A program made the translations under genes and the position numbers. 10,142 bases of DNA, from NCBI GenBank assembly GCA_020627425.1, contig JAHKXX010000143.1:1-10142 (forward strand). Reading direction: 5' to 3'. How positions within the stretch are numbered: the first letter of the stretch is position 1; each line of letters starts with the position of its first letter. The notes beneath the pieces are model-generated. The model did no database searches and was not told where the DNA came from. It worked only from the letters and a program-made list of their open reading frames with translations. The DNA is from a bacterium (GTDB lineage Bacteria; Bacillota; Clostridia; Oscillospirales; Acutalibacteraceae). Positions 1-6,815 of this stretch are shown here, in pieces.

Positions 1-493
1 GAACTTTTTCGGCATCTTCTTCAAAATATGCGATAAGGTTCAGCGGCTCGTTCATTTCTACCTCGATGGTATCTTCTATGGAATAGATCGTTTCGTTGTC
101 CTCGTCATACCAGTACATGAACTTATAGCCTTCATTTGCCTTTGCCTTGAGCTTTGCGGCAGCACCCTTGTCAACATTCATGGCAACAGACTGCAAAGGA
201 GCAGCGTCGTTAAATACAGGCTCCATACCGTCACTTGTAACTGCTATCTGACCGTCACCGTAGGTGTTGACCTTCAGCAGTACCTTGTCTGTCTGGTTTT
301 CGTCGTCGGAACCGTCCCTCAGCAGGATCTTTTCTATATCAGTTTTACTGTAGGAGTCGTCCTCCGGCACGATCCTTGCCGTCCCGGCATCATTTGTGTT
401 TACAGAATCATCAACAGGTGCTGCAAATACAGCAGTTGTTCCCATTGTGCCTGCAAGGGCAAGAACCAGCATAAGTGTAATGATCTTTTTCAT
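1..493 (-). CDS. Secreted protein with InlB B-like repeat domain (3' end outside window)
   Basis: The reading frame opens at ATG 493-491 and stays open to the window edge, giving 164 codons. AGGAGG at 506-501 lies 7 bases before the ATG, which fixes the start. The N-terminus is a classic Sec signal peptide: MKK, a hydrophobic stretch and a TTAVFAA cleavage region near residue 25. An acidic linker follows (about residues 26-70). Residues about 75-160 resemble the divergent InlB B-repeat / bacterial repeat domain, with the typical GYKFMYWYD and LIAYFEE strand motifs. Such domains are found in exported Firmicute surface proteins as small beta-rich modules of unknown ligand. The gene follows a broken lipoprotein on the same strand and was probably in one operon with it. 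Its C-terminus, and so any sorting signal or enzymatic domain, is not visible. Domain assignment is by eye. Confidence 0.8.
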   Translation of the reverse strand, partial: MKKIITLMLVLALAGTMGTTAVFAAPVDDSVNTNDAGTARIVPEDDSYSKTDIEKILLRDGSDDENQTDKVLLKVNTYGDGQIAVTSDGMEPVFNDAAPLQSVAMNVDKGAAAKLKAKANEGYKFMYWYDEDNETIYSIEDTIEVEMNEPLNLIAYFEEDAEKV

Positions 494-611
494 TGTGTTT
501 CCTCCTGAAAAATTGTTTTTATTTTATGCGGCGAAGCTGATGACCAATGCGCCGTATAATTCTATTTTTGGGGGCTGTTTTTCAGACCTGCTTTGAAAAG
601 GTGCGGCTGCC

Positions 612-1066
612 TTATGCAGTTTGCATAAAGTCTTCCCAGATGATACTTCCGTCATCCGCAAATTCCATTCTTCCGCCGCCGGAGGTATATTCTGTTTCTC
701 TCGTTTTTTCTGCACCGTTTTTGTCGTATGTAATAACTGCTTTCTCTGCGTCACTGTAGCTGATATGTCCTTTACCGAGAAAGCCCGTCATTTTCCATTC
801 AAAGGACTGCCCGTCTGCCGCTTCTGACTTTACGGTAAAGGAAAACAAGCCGTCATCAGACTTTTCGACGGTCATGGTATAGTCTTGATTTCCGTATGCA
901 CCGGCAATGTTTTTTCATCTACCTGAGCAGCAGGATCGTCCTCGTTTACTAAAGCGATCGCTTCGCTTTCTTTATTAACGGGCTTTTCCTCTGCCTTTGA
1001 ACAACCTGCACAGGCAAACAGACAAAAGGAGGCGCACAGAGCTGCTGCAATTATTCTTTCCGTTAT
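612..1066 (-). pseudogene. Frameshifted lipoprotein without a canonical start codon
   Basis: Two reading frames together make one small lipoprotein. The first holds a signal sequence (TERIIAAALCASFCLFACAGCSKAEEK) ending in a lipobox-like CAGC, then an acidic linker ending VDEK. The second resumes with NIAGAYGNQDYTMTVEK and runs to TAA at 614-612. Joining needs a -1 shift at the six-base A run read from plus-strand T910-T915; a seventh A would restore one frame. The C-terminal part (residues FEWKMTGFLG to DGSIIWEDF) resembles small Firmicute lipoproteins with a beta-sandwich that begins IAG and ends with a W-x-D strand. No ATG, GTG or TTG precedes the signal peptide in frame; AAGG at 1076-1073 is followed 6 bases later by ATA (1066-1064). 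It sits 8 bases after the upstream gene's stop, as in an operon. It could be a decayed gene, a slippage-dependent gene or a sequencing error in the A run. Confidence 0.72.
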
Positions 1067-1074
1067 CTCACACC

Positions 1075-1593
1075 TTATCTTGTTGATATGATATAATCTG
1101 TCATTTCTTCTGTGCTGACGGCATAATCACTGCTGTTGATCCTTATCGTGTATTTAAAGCCGTTATCGCTCCGGCTTGCAAGCAGTACTTTTCCGCCGTC
1201 ACCCTTTAAGGAAACGAGCATACCGTTTATTACCTTTTCGGATACTTCTCCGAACCTGTCTTCTTCCGATACGGTTTCTTTTTCTGATACGTATTCCTTT
1301 ATAATAGTTCCGATATCGAAAAAAACGACCTCTACACTTTCAGGGGTCGTGCGCCGCTCGGTCTCGGGACAGCCGCACAATCTGTCTGTGCAGACAAAAT
1401 TGAACTCCGCCGACTGCTCTGAATTCTGCTGTACATCAGACACAGCCATACTCTCCGTGGACTGTTGGTTCTCTGTACTAACCGGATAATTGATCATTAT
1501 AAGCACTGCCGTCAGAATGAGCATTACTACTATTGCAGCGGCAGCTATTATCTTTTTCTTTATTATTATACTCCTCCGGTCAATAATTTTCAA
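1075..1593 (-). CDS. Small membrane-anchored protein, function unknown
   Basis: I do not recognise the family. The protein has a basic N-terminus (KKK), one strong transmembrane or uncleaved signal segment (IIAAAAIVVMLILTAVLIMI), a Ser/Gln/Glu-rich linker, a cysteine cluster CTDRLCGC, an acidic middle and a beta-rich C-terminus (GGKVLLASRSDNGFKYTIRI). It is probably anchored with the C-terminus outside. The coordinates use TTG at 1593, the only conventional start upstream of the membrane segment. That start has no SD and overlaps the upstream gene. A strong GGAGG lies at 1577-1573, just after the upstream stop, and points to ATA at 1563 (spacing 9) or 1566 (spacing 6). Starting at 1563 gives the typical N-terminus MKKKIIAAAAIVV and 162 residues. 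The gene sits between the SARP fragment and the broken lipoprotein and was probably co-transcribed with them. Confidence 0.65.
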   Translation of the reverse strand: MKIIDRRSIIIKKKIIAAAAIVVMLILTAVLIMINYPVSTENQQSTESMAVSDVQQNSEQSAEFNFVCTDRLCGCPETERRTTPESVEVVFFDIGTIIKEYVSEKETVSEEDRFGEVSEKVINGMLVSLKGDGGKVLLASRSDNGFKYTIRINSSDYAVSTEEMTDYIISTR

Positions 1594-1822
1594 GAGAATA
1601 TATGTATTCTTCAGCCCAATCGTACCGGATCATAAATTCTCCCTTATAGCTTCTTTCTTCTTCAGCCTGTGCTGTAAGATAATCATAATAGACGCACCTC
1701 AATGGTGAAGTATCAACAGCATATGAATTGATATTCTGTATCAGAAGCTTGTCAAGTCCGTATTCGCTCAGATCCTTTTTCAGTGCCGAAACGAGCTTGC
1801 GTACTACCGTTGGGAAGGACAC
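1580..1822 (-). pseudogene. 3' fragment of a SARP-type (BTAD) transcriptional regulator
   Basis: About 80 codons ending at TGA 1582-1580. The sequence runs from VVRKLVSALKKDLSEYG, through NSYAVDTSPLRCVYYDYL, to SYKGEFMIRYDWAEEYIYSLE. This matches the pattern at the C-terminal end of the DNA-binding region of the response regulators common in Ruminococcaceae: a recognition-helix LxxLRKxLxExG, then NxxAVDTxxxxCDYYxFL, then a short acidic stretch and YxGEYMxxYSWAE. A complete protein of this kind would also have a receiver domain and the first part of the winged helix. Those are missing: beyond about 1815 the DNA belongs to an unrelated gene on the other strand. The apparent GTG at 1822 has no SD and is unlikely to be used. 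The stop is followed at once by the SD of the next gene, so the original operon layout survives at the 3' end. Recognition is by remembered family pattern. Confidence 0.7.
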
Positions 1823-2611
1823 GACAGAGAAGAAAAGAAAACCATCGACGAATATGAAAAGGACTGGAACTGTGCTTATGTCGGAGTAATTCGTACCTCG
1901 ATCAAGACAGGAGCAGCTTATGGCGCTCTGAAATACTATTCGGACAAGGACAAAGCACCCACAAAGCTGACCTCGGGTTCTACGGAATGTATCCTCGCAG
2001 GCGGTCCCGTAAAATCAAAAGAGGGCAAGTACTTCCTCTATTATTCCACCAATACAGGTACTGCAAACTATCAGGCACCTATCACAGGTCTTGATATCAG
2101 CAGCGATATATTCATCAACGGTTATAATACGACATTTACCGTGAATGAGTCAGACCGTAAGGACACCAAGTTGCCGCAGTTCGGACAGTTCCGTATGAGG
2201 ACGGATGAATATAAATACATCCATCTTGGCTATGACCGTGAAGACCTGCCGTATTATAAACGGCTTTACCTCGGTGTGGGCAATACGAAGGAAGAAGCGT
2301 TTGTCAATATGATTGGTACTACCAATGCATACGCCGCTATAGACGTAAAGTGCAACTATAATTCCTTCTCTAAAAAATGGATCGCTATCGGTTACCGACG
2401 CACAAACGTGAAAACGAATGCGATCACCGATGTATTCCTTTACTCCGGGGATAATCCGCCGGATCAGGTACGCATAGACGGCGGATACAGCGGAAAGGAA
2501 AAAGTCTCAAAAAGCAGAAAGACTCTGACATTCAGTGTATTTTCCGATTCAAAGGATGAAGCTTCCAATTCAAAGAATCAAACTTCCGATTCAATCAGAA
2601 CCACCCGTTGA
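1811..2611 (+). pseudogene. 5'-truncated gene with repeated beta-rich modules (MABP-like at best)
   Basis: The plus-strand frame is open from 1727 to TGA 2609-2611, but only the part from about 1811 on looks coding. No start with an SD is present; GTG at 2141 lies inside the fold. At least two similar modules are visible: YVGVIRTSIKTGAAYGALKYYSD about residues 20-40 of the remnant, and WIAIGYRRTNVKTNAITDVFLYSGD near the C-terminus. Between them is YLGVGNTKEEAFVNMIGTT. The pattern G-Y-x-R-T-x(5)-A-I-T-D recalls MABP or related beta-prism repeats of secreted clostridial proteins, but this is weak. The tail is a Ser/Asp/Asn-rich linker from a 21-bp tandem repeat and ends in a stop inside a palindrome of the neighbouring insertion element. 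Both ends therefore look truncated. Confidence 0.6.
2542..2604 (+). repeat. Three imperfect 21-bp tandem repeats
   Basis: Units start at 2542, 2563 and 2584, each with TTCCGATTCAAA or TTCCAATTCAAA and a diverging second half. They encode a 7-residue Ser/Asp/Asn/Lys-rich unit (SDSKDEA, SNSKNQT, SDSIRTT). The third copy breaks down where the insertion-element palindrome begins. Such linker repeats usually arise by slippage and change in copy number. Confidence 0.7.
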
Positions 2612-2707
2612 ACGGGTGATTTGCACAACCCCTTGACGGGGATTTTTTACTGGCTTGCCCCCTGCAGCCGGGGTATTGAATGTTTGACAACGCATTATCA
2701 TCACAGG

Positions 2708-2736
2708 CAGCCGCTCACGTGCGGCTGTTTGTTTTT
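2708..2736 (+). terminator. Rho-independent terminator
   Basis: CAGCCGC (2708-2714), loop TCACGT, GCGGCTG (2721-2727), then TTTGTTTTT. A 7-bp GC-rich stem with a T tract, pointing rightward on the plus strand. It could end transcripts entering the element from the truncated gene upstream, and it faces the end of tnpA. Confidence 0.7.
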
Positions 2737-2738
2737 GC

Positions 2739-3226
2739 CTAATTATTCTTGCTACCCGTAAACGGGTCTATAAATTATTTGAGTGTCAACTGGTCGTTGG
2801 CAAAATCTTCCGTAAGTTGATTCTTTATGTATTCCGCAATAACCTTTTTATTGCGCCCTACGGTATCTACATAGTATCCTCTGAGCCAAAAGTGTCTGGA
2901 GCCATATTTGTACTTGAGATTTGCGTGCCTGTCGAATATCATTAAGCTGCTTTTCCCCTTGAGATATCCCATAAATTGTGATACACTTAAATACGGTGGG
3001 ATACTCACCAACATATGAATGTGGTCAGAACACGCCTGTGCTTTTATTATTTCTACTTTCTTCTGTTCGCACAGTTTTCTTAGTATCTCCCCTATGTCCT
3101 TTCGCAGCTTTCCTTATATTTTTTTCTCCCGAACTTTGGTGCAAACACAATGTGACACTGACACCTGTATGTTGAGTGGGCTGTGTGCTTTATCTCGTTC
3201 CTTTCGGCGTTTACTTTGTTTTCCAT
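2739..3226 (-). pseudogene. tnpA: IS200-like transposase (Y1, HUH), frameshifted and with a premature stop
   Basis: The frame opens at ATG 3226-3224 (MENKVNAERNEIKHTAHSTYRCQCHIVFAPK), the usual N-terminus of IS200 transposases. It is lost near 3112-3125, where FGRKKYK should continue as GKLRKDIGEILRKLCEQ; read straight, translation stops at TAG 3094-3092. The downstream frame keeps the HUH metal-binding motif SDHIHML (about 3029-3009) and the catalytic-tyrosine helix KKVIAEYIKNQ. It ends at TAA 2777-2775 after DQLTLK. Directly after that stop the same frame continues FIDPFTGSKNN to TAG at 2741-2739. That is the expected family C-terminus, so the TAA is probably a Glu-to-stop mutation. TnpA normally cuts single-stranded DNA next to the hairpin ends. 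With two lesions it should be inactive. Identity is secure; the exact indel is not. Confidence 0.9.
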
Positions 3227-3277
3227 TATTGAAAATTCTCTTTGTATTTTTCGTAACGCATCGCCAAACACACTACT

Positions 3278-3306
3278 ATTATACTCGGAGGTTTTCTTTT
3301 GGTAAA
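3278..3306 (-). promoter_or_regulatory. Promoter of the IS tnpA remnant
   Basis: On the minus strand, TTTACC (3306-3301), a 17-bp spacer and a perfect TATAAT (3283-3278). This lies about 50 bases upstream of the tnpA ATG at 3226, inside the proximal end of the element. Confidence 0.6.
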
Positions 3307-3364
3307 GCTTTTTTCCCGGGTTGAACCGGGGGTTATTTCCACGCCTTAAGGCACCAAAGAACGA

Positions 3365-3388
3365 GGGTGTCTGCTCCGACAGACACCC
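3365..3388. promoter_or_regulatory. 9-bp perfect hairpin in the leader of the STAS gene
   Basis: GGGTGTCTG (3365-3373), loop CTCCGA, CAGACACCC (3380-3388). It ends 12 bases before the SD of the STAS gene. No T tract follows on either strand, so it is not an ordinary terminator. It may be a leader or mRNA-stability hairpin, or a footprint of the insertion element. A 10-bp palindrome GCCTTAAGGC (3343-3352) lies just upstream. Confidence 0.5.
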
Positions 3389-3409
3389 CCGACATAAATA
3401 AAGGAAAAA

Positions 3410-3763
3410 ATGAATATGGGATTATTTAGTAAAAAAAGCAAGAACACCAGTGCGAGCACCAGCACTCTGAAAATAACGGTGACAAATGACGGAGCGGAGT
3501 ATACATTTCTGCTTGACGGCAGGCTTGATACAATGACATCACCCGACCTTGAAACGAAGATCAACGAGGTAGGCGACAAAGCTACAAAGCTGATCTTTGA
3601 TCTCGACAAGCTTGAATACATTTCCAGCGCGGGACTTCGTGTCCTGCTCGGTGCGGCACAGGCTATGGAGGATAAGGGAGAGATGATCGTCCGTAATCTT
3701 TCTCAGACTGTCCGTGACGTATTTGAGCTTACCGAATTTAACCTTCTGTTTACGATCGAATAA
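3410..3763 (+). CDS. STAS-domain anti-sigma factor antagonist (SpoIIAA/RsbV type)
   Basis: 117 residues. ATG 3410 follows AAGGA with 5-6 base spacing. After a Lys/Ser-rich, probably unfolded N-terminus (residues 1-19), residues 20-117 form one STAS domain: KITVTNDGAEYTFLLDGRLDTMTS, then LIFDLDKLEYISSAGLRVLL. In SpoIIAA and RsbV the phosphorylated serine lies in the D-S-x-G-L turn. Here the aligned residue is Ser73 of ISSAGL, with Ser72 in place of Asp. In the known partner-switch, the unphosphorylated antagonist binds a kinase/anti-sigma factor and frees a sigma factor; phosphorylation releases it. No kinase, phosphatase or sigma gene is beside it, so partners must be elsewhere. The ISSAGLR type also occurs in partner-switches outside sporulation, so the target is unknown. 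The insertion element directly upstream may have changed its promoter. Confidence 0.88.
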   Translation: MNMGLFSKKSKNTSASTSTLKITVTNDGAEYTFLLDGRLDTMTSPDLETKINEVGDKATKLIFDLDKLEYISSAGLRVLLGAAQAMEDKGEMIVRNLSQTVRDVFELTEFNLLFTIE

Positions 3764-3854
3764 GATAGAAAGATGAGTCTGACTCGAACGATAAAGCAGT
3801 AAGGAGAAAAATCTATGATAGATTAACTGTTTACAAGCGTCCTTGGAGGTACTT

Positions 3855-4412
3855 ATGTCAAAAGCATTAAAATCCTTGGCATTGATATTTGTTTTGCTGA
3901 CTGTAATTTTTTCAGTGATGTATCTTTGCATCAGGATAAAGTTATTCTTGTCATTGGCTATAACCTTCGGTACGACTGCCTATCATTTTTGTATGCGTTT
4001 GATAATAGGCTTGACCTTGAATTCGGCGATGAAAAATAAGGCGGATTATACACGGAAATGGTACCGGATAAAGCCATGGGAAAAGAAGCTTTATAAAGCA
4101 ATAAAGGTAAAAAAATGGAAGAACCGTATGCCAACGTATAATAAGAGTTTTTTTGATATAACAAAACACAATTGGGATGAAATAGCACAGGCGTCATGTC
4201 AGGCAGAGATAGTTCACGAAATTATAGTTGTTTTCAGCTTTCTTCCTATCGTCCTTTCAATATGGTTTGGAGATTTTCCGGTCTTTTTGATTACTTCAAT
4301 TGTTGCAGCACTGTTTGATCTTCTCTTTGTCATTATGCAAAGATATAACCGTCCACGCATCCTTAGAATGATCGGACTGAAAAACAGCGATAGAATAAGA
4401 AACATAGCCTGA
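3855..4412 (+). CDS. Membrane protein of the CrtO-like (glycosyl-diaponeurosporenoate acyltransferase) family
   Basis: 185 residues. ATG 3855 has GGAGG (3845-3849) 5 bases upstream; a TTG at 3843 overlaps that SD and is rejected. Four hydrophobic segments are visible (about 7-27, 30-55, 121-138, 142-161). Between and around them are the motifs that recall this family: KKWKNRMP (86-93), CQAEIVHE (115-122) and MQRYNRPRI (161-169). In staphylococcal CrtO the matching motifs lie in an integral membrane enzyme that esterifies the sugar of a carotenoid with a fatty acid. No carotenoid genes are present here, and many clostridial relatives exist without them, so the substrate may be another glycolipid. 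It lies 40 bases before a GH2 glycosidase on the same strand and may be co-transcribed with it. The family link is by motif memory; the function is inferred. Confidence 0.65.
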   Translation: MSKALKSLALIFVLLTVIFSVMYLCIRIKLFLSLAITFGTTAYHFCMRLIIGLTLNSAMKNKADYTRKWYRIKPWEKKLYKAIKVKKWKNRMPTYNKSFFDITKHNWDEIAQASCQAEIVHEIIVVFSFLPIVLSIWFGDFPVFLITSIVAALFDLLFVIMQRYNRPRILRMIGLKNSDRIRNIA

Positions 4413-4452
4413 ATAGCTATTAAGAAAAATCATATATCGAAGGAGAATTTAT

Positions 4453-6195
4453 ATGAATTATCCAAGACCTGAATATCCGAATCCACAGTTTCAAAGAAAA
4501 GACTGGGAGAACCTTAACGGAATATGGGAATTTGAAATTGACAGAAGCGTCAGCGGCACCGACAGAAAGCTTTATAATTCAAAAAAATTCAGCCGTTCAA
4601 TTACTGTACCCTTTTGTCCCGAAAGTAAACTGTCCGGCATAAATATTACTGATTTTCTGAATTCCGTATGGTACAGACGCTGCATAAATATAAAAAAGGA
4701 CGATAAAAGGATCATTCTTCATATAGGCGCCTGCGATTATCTGACGACCTGCTATATCAATTCAAAAATAGCAGGTTCTCATAAAGGCGGATATACCTCT
4801 TTTTCCTTTGATATCACAGATTATGTACACGACGGAGAGAATACTGTAGTGATCCACGCTCTGGATGACGACAGAAGCGGTCTTCAGCCAAGAGGCAAGC
4901 AAAGCGATAAATACCGGTCATATGGGTGTCGTTATACCCGCACGACTGGGATATGGCAGACAGTCTGGCTGGAGTATGTACCACAGACGCATATCGAAAG
5001 CGTAAAATACTATCCGGATTCCTCGAATGGTATTCTGAATATTAAGGCAATAGTCAAGGGTGATGGTAAGCTGACAGCAAAGGCATATTATCATGGAAAA
5101 GAAGTCGGATCATCAAGTGTGTTCAGCAATGGCCAAAATGCAGATCTGTCTGTTCAGCTGAAGGAAAAGCATCTGTGGGAAGTTGGAAACGGACGCCTTT
5201 ATGATCTTGTACTGACCTACGGAGAGGATACGGTTCAGAGCTATTTTGGACTCAGGAACATTGAGCTTGACAAAAACCGGTTTCTGCTTAACGGACAACC
5301 TGTATATTTGCGTACAGTTCTCGATCAGGGATATTATCCGGATGGTGTTTATACCGCTCCGGAAGAGAATGATATGATCCGTGATATACAGATAGCTCTT
5401 GACGCCGGATTTAACGGCGCACGGCTACATGAAAAGGTGTTTGAGCCAAGATTTTTGTATCATTGTGACAGGATTGGATACTTAGTCTGGGGAGAATATG
5501 CAAACTGGGGACTTGATCATACAGAACTTCATTCGCTTCCTACTATTCTCAGGGAATGGATGGAGGCTGTAGATCGTGATTATAATCATCCGTCAATTAT
5601 CGGGTGGTGTCCGTTTAACGAAACATGGGATCTTAACGGAAAAAAACAAAATGATGAGGTTATCGAAATGACCTACAGGTTTACAAAATCCATTGACACT
5701 ACACGGCCGTGTATTGACACAAGCGGAAACTTCCATGTGATGACAGATATCTTTGATTTTCATGATTATTGTCAGGATCCGGAACTGTTTAAAGAGTATC
5801 TGAAAAAGCTTGAAGATGAGGATATAGTTTTTTGCCAGGTCGCCAGAAACTCTAAATACAAGGGTCGTCAGACCTATCGGGGCGGTCCTGTATTTTTAAG
5901 TGAATATGGCGGTATTAAATGGACTGATGAAAATGATAAGAAAGCCTGGGGTTATGGAAACAGTCCCAAAACCAAAGAAGAATACATTTCCCGTTATCAG
6001 GCGCTTACCGAAGCAGTCATGAAAAACAGCAAATTGATGGGTTTTTGTTTTACACAGCTTTATGACGTTGAACAGGAAAAGAACGGTCTGTATACATACG
6101 ATCGTGTTCCAAAATTCGATATGTCAATTATAAAGGAAATCAATTCACAAAAAGCTGCTATAGAGGAAATACAAGACCCCGACAGTCAGGAGTAA
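4453..6195 (+). CDS. Glycoside hydrolase family 2, cytoplasmic
   Basis: 580 residues. AAGGAG (4440-4445) lies 7 bases before ATG 4453. There is no signal peptide. Order of domains: jelly-roll sugar-binding domain (about 10-165, opening with the family-typical PRPEYPNPQFQRKDWENLNG and VPFCPESKLSG), an immunoglobulin-like domain (about 170-265) and a TIM barrel (about 270-560). The acid/base is Glu390 in WCPFNETW and the nucleophile Glu484 in FLSEYGG, both at the expected barrel strands, so the enzyme should be active. It lacks the C-terminal domains of long LacZ enzymes, so it belongs to the short ~600-residue group. Beta-galactosidase, beta-glucuronidase and other specificities cannot be told apart here. 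It would act on short glycosides already imported, but no transporter or sugar regulator is adjacent. It ends 135 bases before a strong terminator. Confidence 0.92.
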   Translation: MNYPRPEYPNPQFQRKDWENLNGIWEFEIDRSVSGTDRKLYNSKKFSRSITVPFCPESKLSGINITDFLNSVWYRRCINIKKDDKRIILHIGACDYLTTCYINSKIAGSHKGGYTSFSFDITDYVHDGENTVVIHALDDDRSGLQPRGKQSDKYRSYGCRYTRTTGIWQTVWLEYVPQTHIESVKYYPDSSNGILNIKAIVKGDGKLTAKAYYHGKEVGSSSVFSNGQNADLSVQLKEKHLWEVGNGRLYDLVLTYGEDTVQSYFGLRNIELDKNRFLLNGQPVYLRTVLDQGYYPDGVYTAPEENDMIRDIQIALDAGFNGARLHEKVFEPRFLYHCDRIGYLVWGEYANWGLDHTELHSLPTILREWMEAVDRDYNHPSIIGWCPFNETWDLNGKKQNDEVIEMTYRFTKSIDTTRPCIDTSGNFHVMTDIFDFHDYCQDPELFKEYLKKLEDEDIVFCQVARNSKYKGRQTYRGGPVFLSEYGGIKWTDENDKKAWGYGNSPKTKEEYISRYQALTEAVMKNSKLMGFCFTQLYDVEQEKNGLYTYDRVPKFDMSIIKEINSQKAAIEEIQDPDSQE

Positions 6196-6330
6196 TTCCT
6201 GACGGCATTATTATTATGTATTATATTAAGCTGACAGCAAAGCTCAGATACTTCTACAGAGGTAGTTGTATTAAGGCTTCTGTCGATAAAAAACAGACGC
6301 ACCGGAACTATTCCTAAATGACAAGTGACA

Positions 6331-6363
6331 GCCGCGGGGCAGGATCATCTCCTGCCCCGCGGC
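6331..6363. terminator. Bidirectional hairpin between convergent genes
   Basis: A perfect 14-bp stem (GCCGCGGGGCAGGA 6331-6344 with its complement 6350-6363) and a 5-base loop TCATC. It lies between the GH2 stop and the stop of the leftward DUF3021 gene. The T tract is poor on both sides (ATTGTTATTT on the plus side), but the stem is very stable and its place between convergent stops supports shared termination. Confidence 0.7.
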
Positions 6364-6374
6364 ATTGTTATTTA

Positions 6375-6815
6375 CTATTGATGATTCAACTCACCCTGCT
6401 GTAAACTTTTTAGCTGCTCGGTTAGCTTTTTGGATTCCTGTGTTTTTTGCAGCCAAATTACCAGCTTAGCAAGCACATATATCACGAGCACGATCACACC
6501 GATCATAAGAGAGAACAGCGTATTGTCAACACCCTCCGGCGGTGAGATCATCCAAAGGACAAGGGCTTCGATCAACACCATCTGGATCATATGTCGGATA
6601 ATATACTGCGGTAAGGTCGGCTCTTTTTTGAAATATGTAATACAGGTCGGCAGCACACATAACGCCGCCGTCACAAACGGATCGATAAGCTGAGAGTATC
6701 TAAGCTCTTGTTCTGGGGTGAAGATAACGCCGACTATAAAACTCGCCGCAAAGATCAGTGTTACCAGCACACAATAGAGCTGTAAATGCATCAGTAAAAA
6801 ACGCTTTAATGTCAT
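6375..6815 (-). CDS. DUF3021 membrane protein, module A
   Basis: 146 residues, ATG 6815, stop TAG 6377-6375. Four transmembrane helices (about 12-32, 43-61, 73-91, 98-122), a Pro/Glu loop before helix 2 and a charged, probably coiled-coil cytoplasmic tail (122-143, LQKTQESKKLTEQLKSLQQ). This length, topology and tail fit DUF3021, which is usually encoded beside a small LytTR regulator. The start codon overlaps the stop of that regulator (ATGA) and its SD (AAAGGAG) lies inside the regulator gene, so the two are translationally coupled. In the streptococcal LytTR regulatory systems (HdrM, BrsM) an unrelated small membrane protein inhibits the paired LytTR activator; by analogy this protein may sequester or sense for the regulator. 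That role is inferred. It is the last gene of the operon. Confidence 0.85.
   Translation of the reverse strand: MTLKRFLLMHLQLYCVLVTLIFAASFIVGVIFTPEQELRYSQLIDPFVTAALCVLPTCITYFKKEPTLPQYIIRHMIQMVLIEALVLWMISPPEGVDNTLFSLMIGVIVLVIYVLAKLVIWLQKTQESKKLTEQLKSLQQGELNHQ

Larger units (their letters stand above)
2603..3345 (-). mobile_element. Degenerate IS200/IS605-type insertion sequence
   Basis: The element holds one IS200-like tnpA remnant (minus strand) flanked by short subterminal palindromes, as expected for this family, which has hairpin ends instead of terminal inverted repeats. On the tnpA-distal side is ACCCG-TTGAA-CGGGT (2603-2617), followed by CCCC-TTGAC-GGGG (2629-2641) and a T6 run. On the tnpA-proximal side is CCCGG-GTTGAA-CCGGG (3315-3330). 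The two outer hairpins share a TTGAA loop. No target duplication is expected for this mechanism, so exact ends cannot be fixed from one copy; the bounds given are approximate. There is no tnpB-type accessory gene. The element is probably immobile unless served in trans. Confidence 0.65.

Noticed and set aside
2603..2768. Possible CRISPR-like series of ACCCGT...ACGGGT palindromes
   Set aside because: The palindromes differ in sequence and spacing and fit IS end hairpins; one of them (2754-2768) is simply the DPFTG part of the transposase reading frame.
3019..3324. Plus-strand frames of 65 and 101 codons within the IS
   Set aside because: Antisense to the transposase remnant and its promoter; Phe/Ser/Cys-rich shadow translation.
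3539..3931. 130-codon minus-strand frame opposite the STAS gene
   Set aside because: Shadow of a recognisable STAS domain; no SD and no family resemblance.
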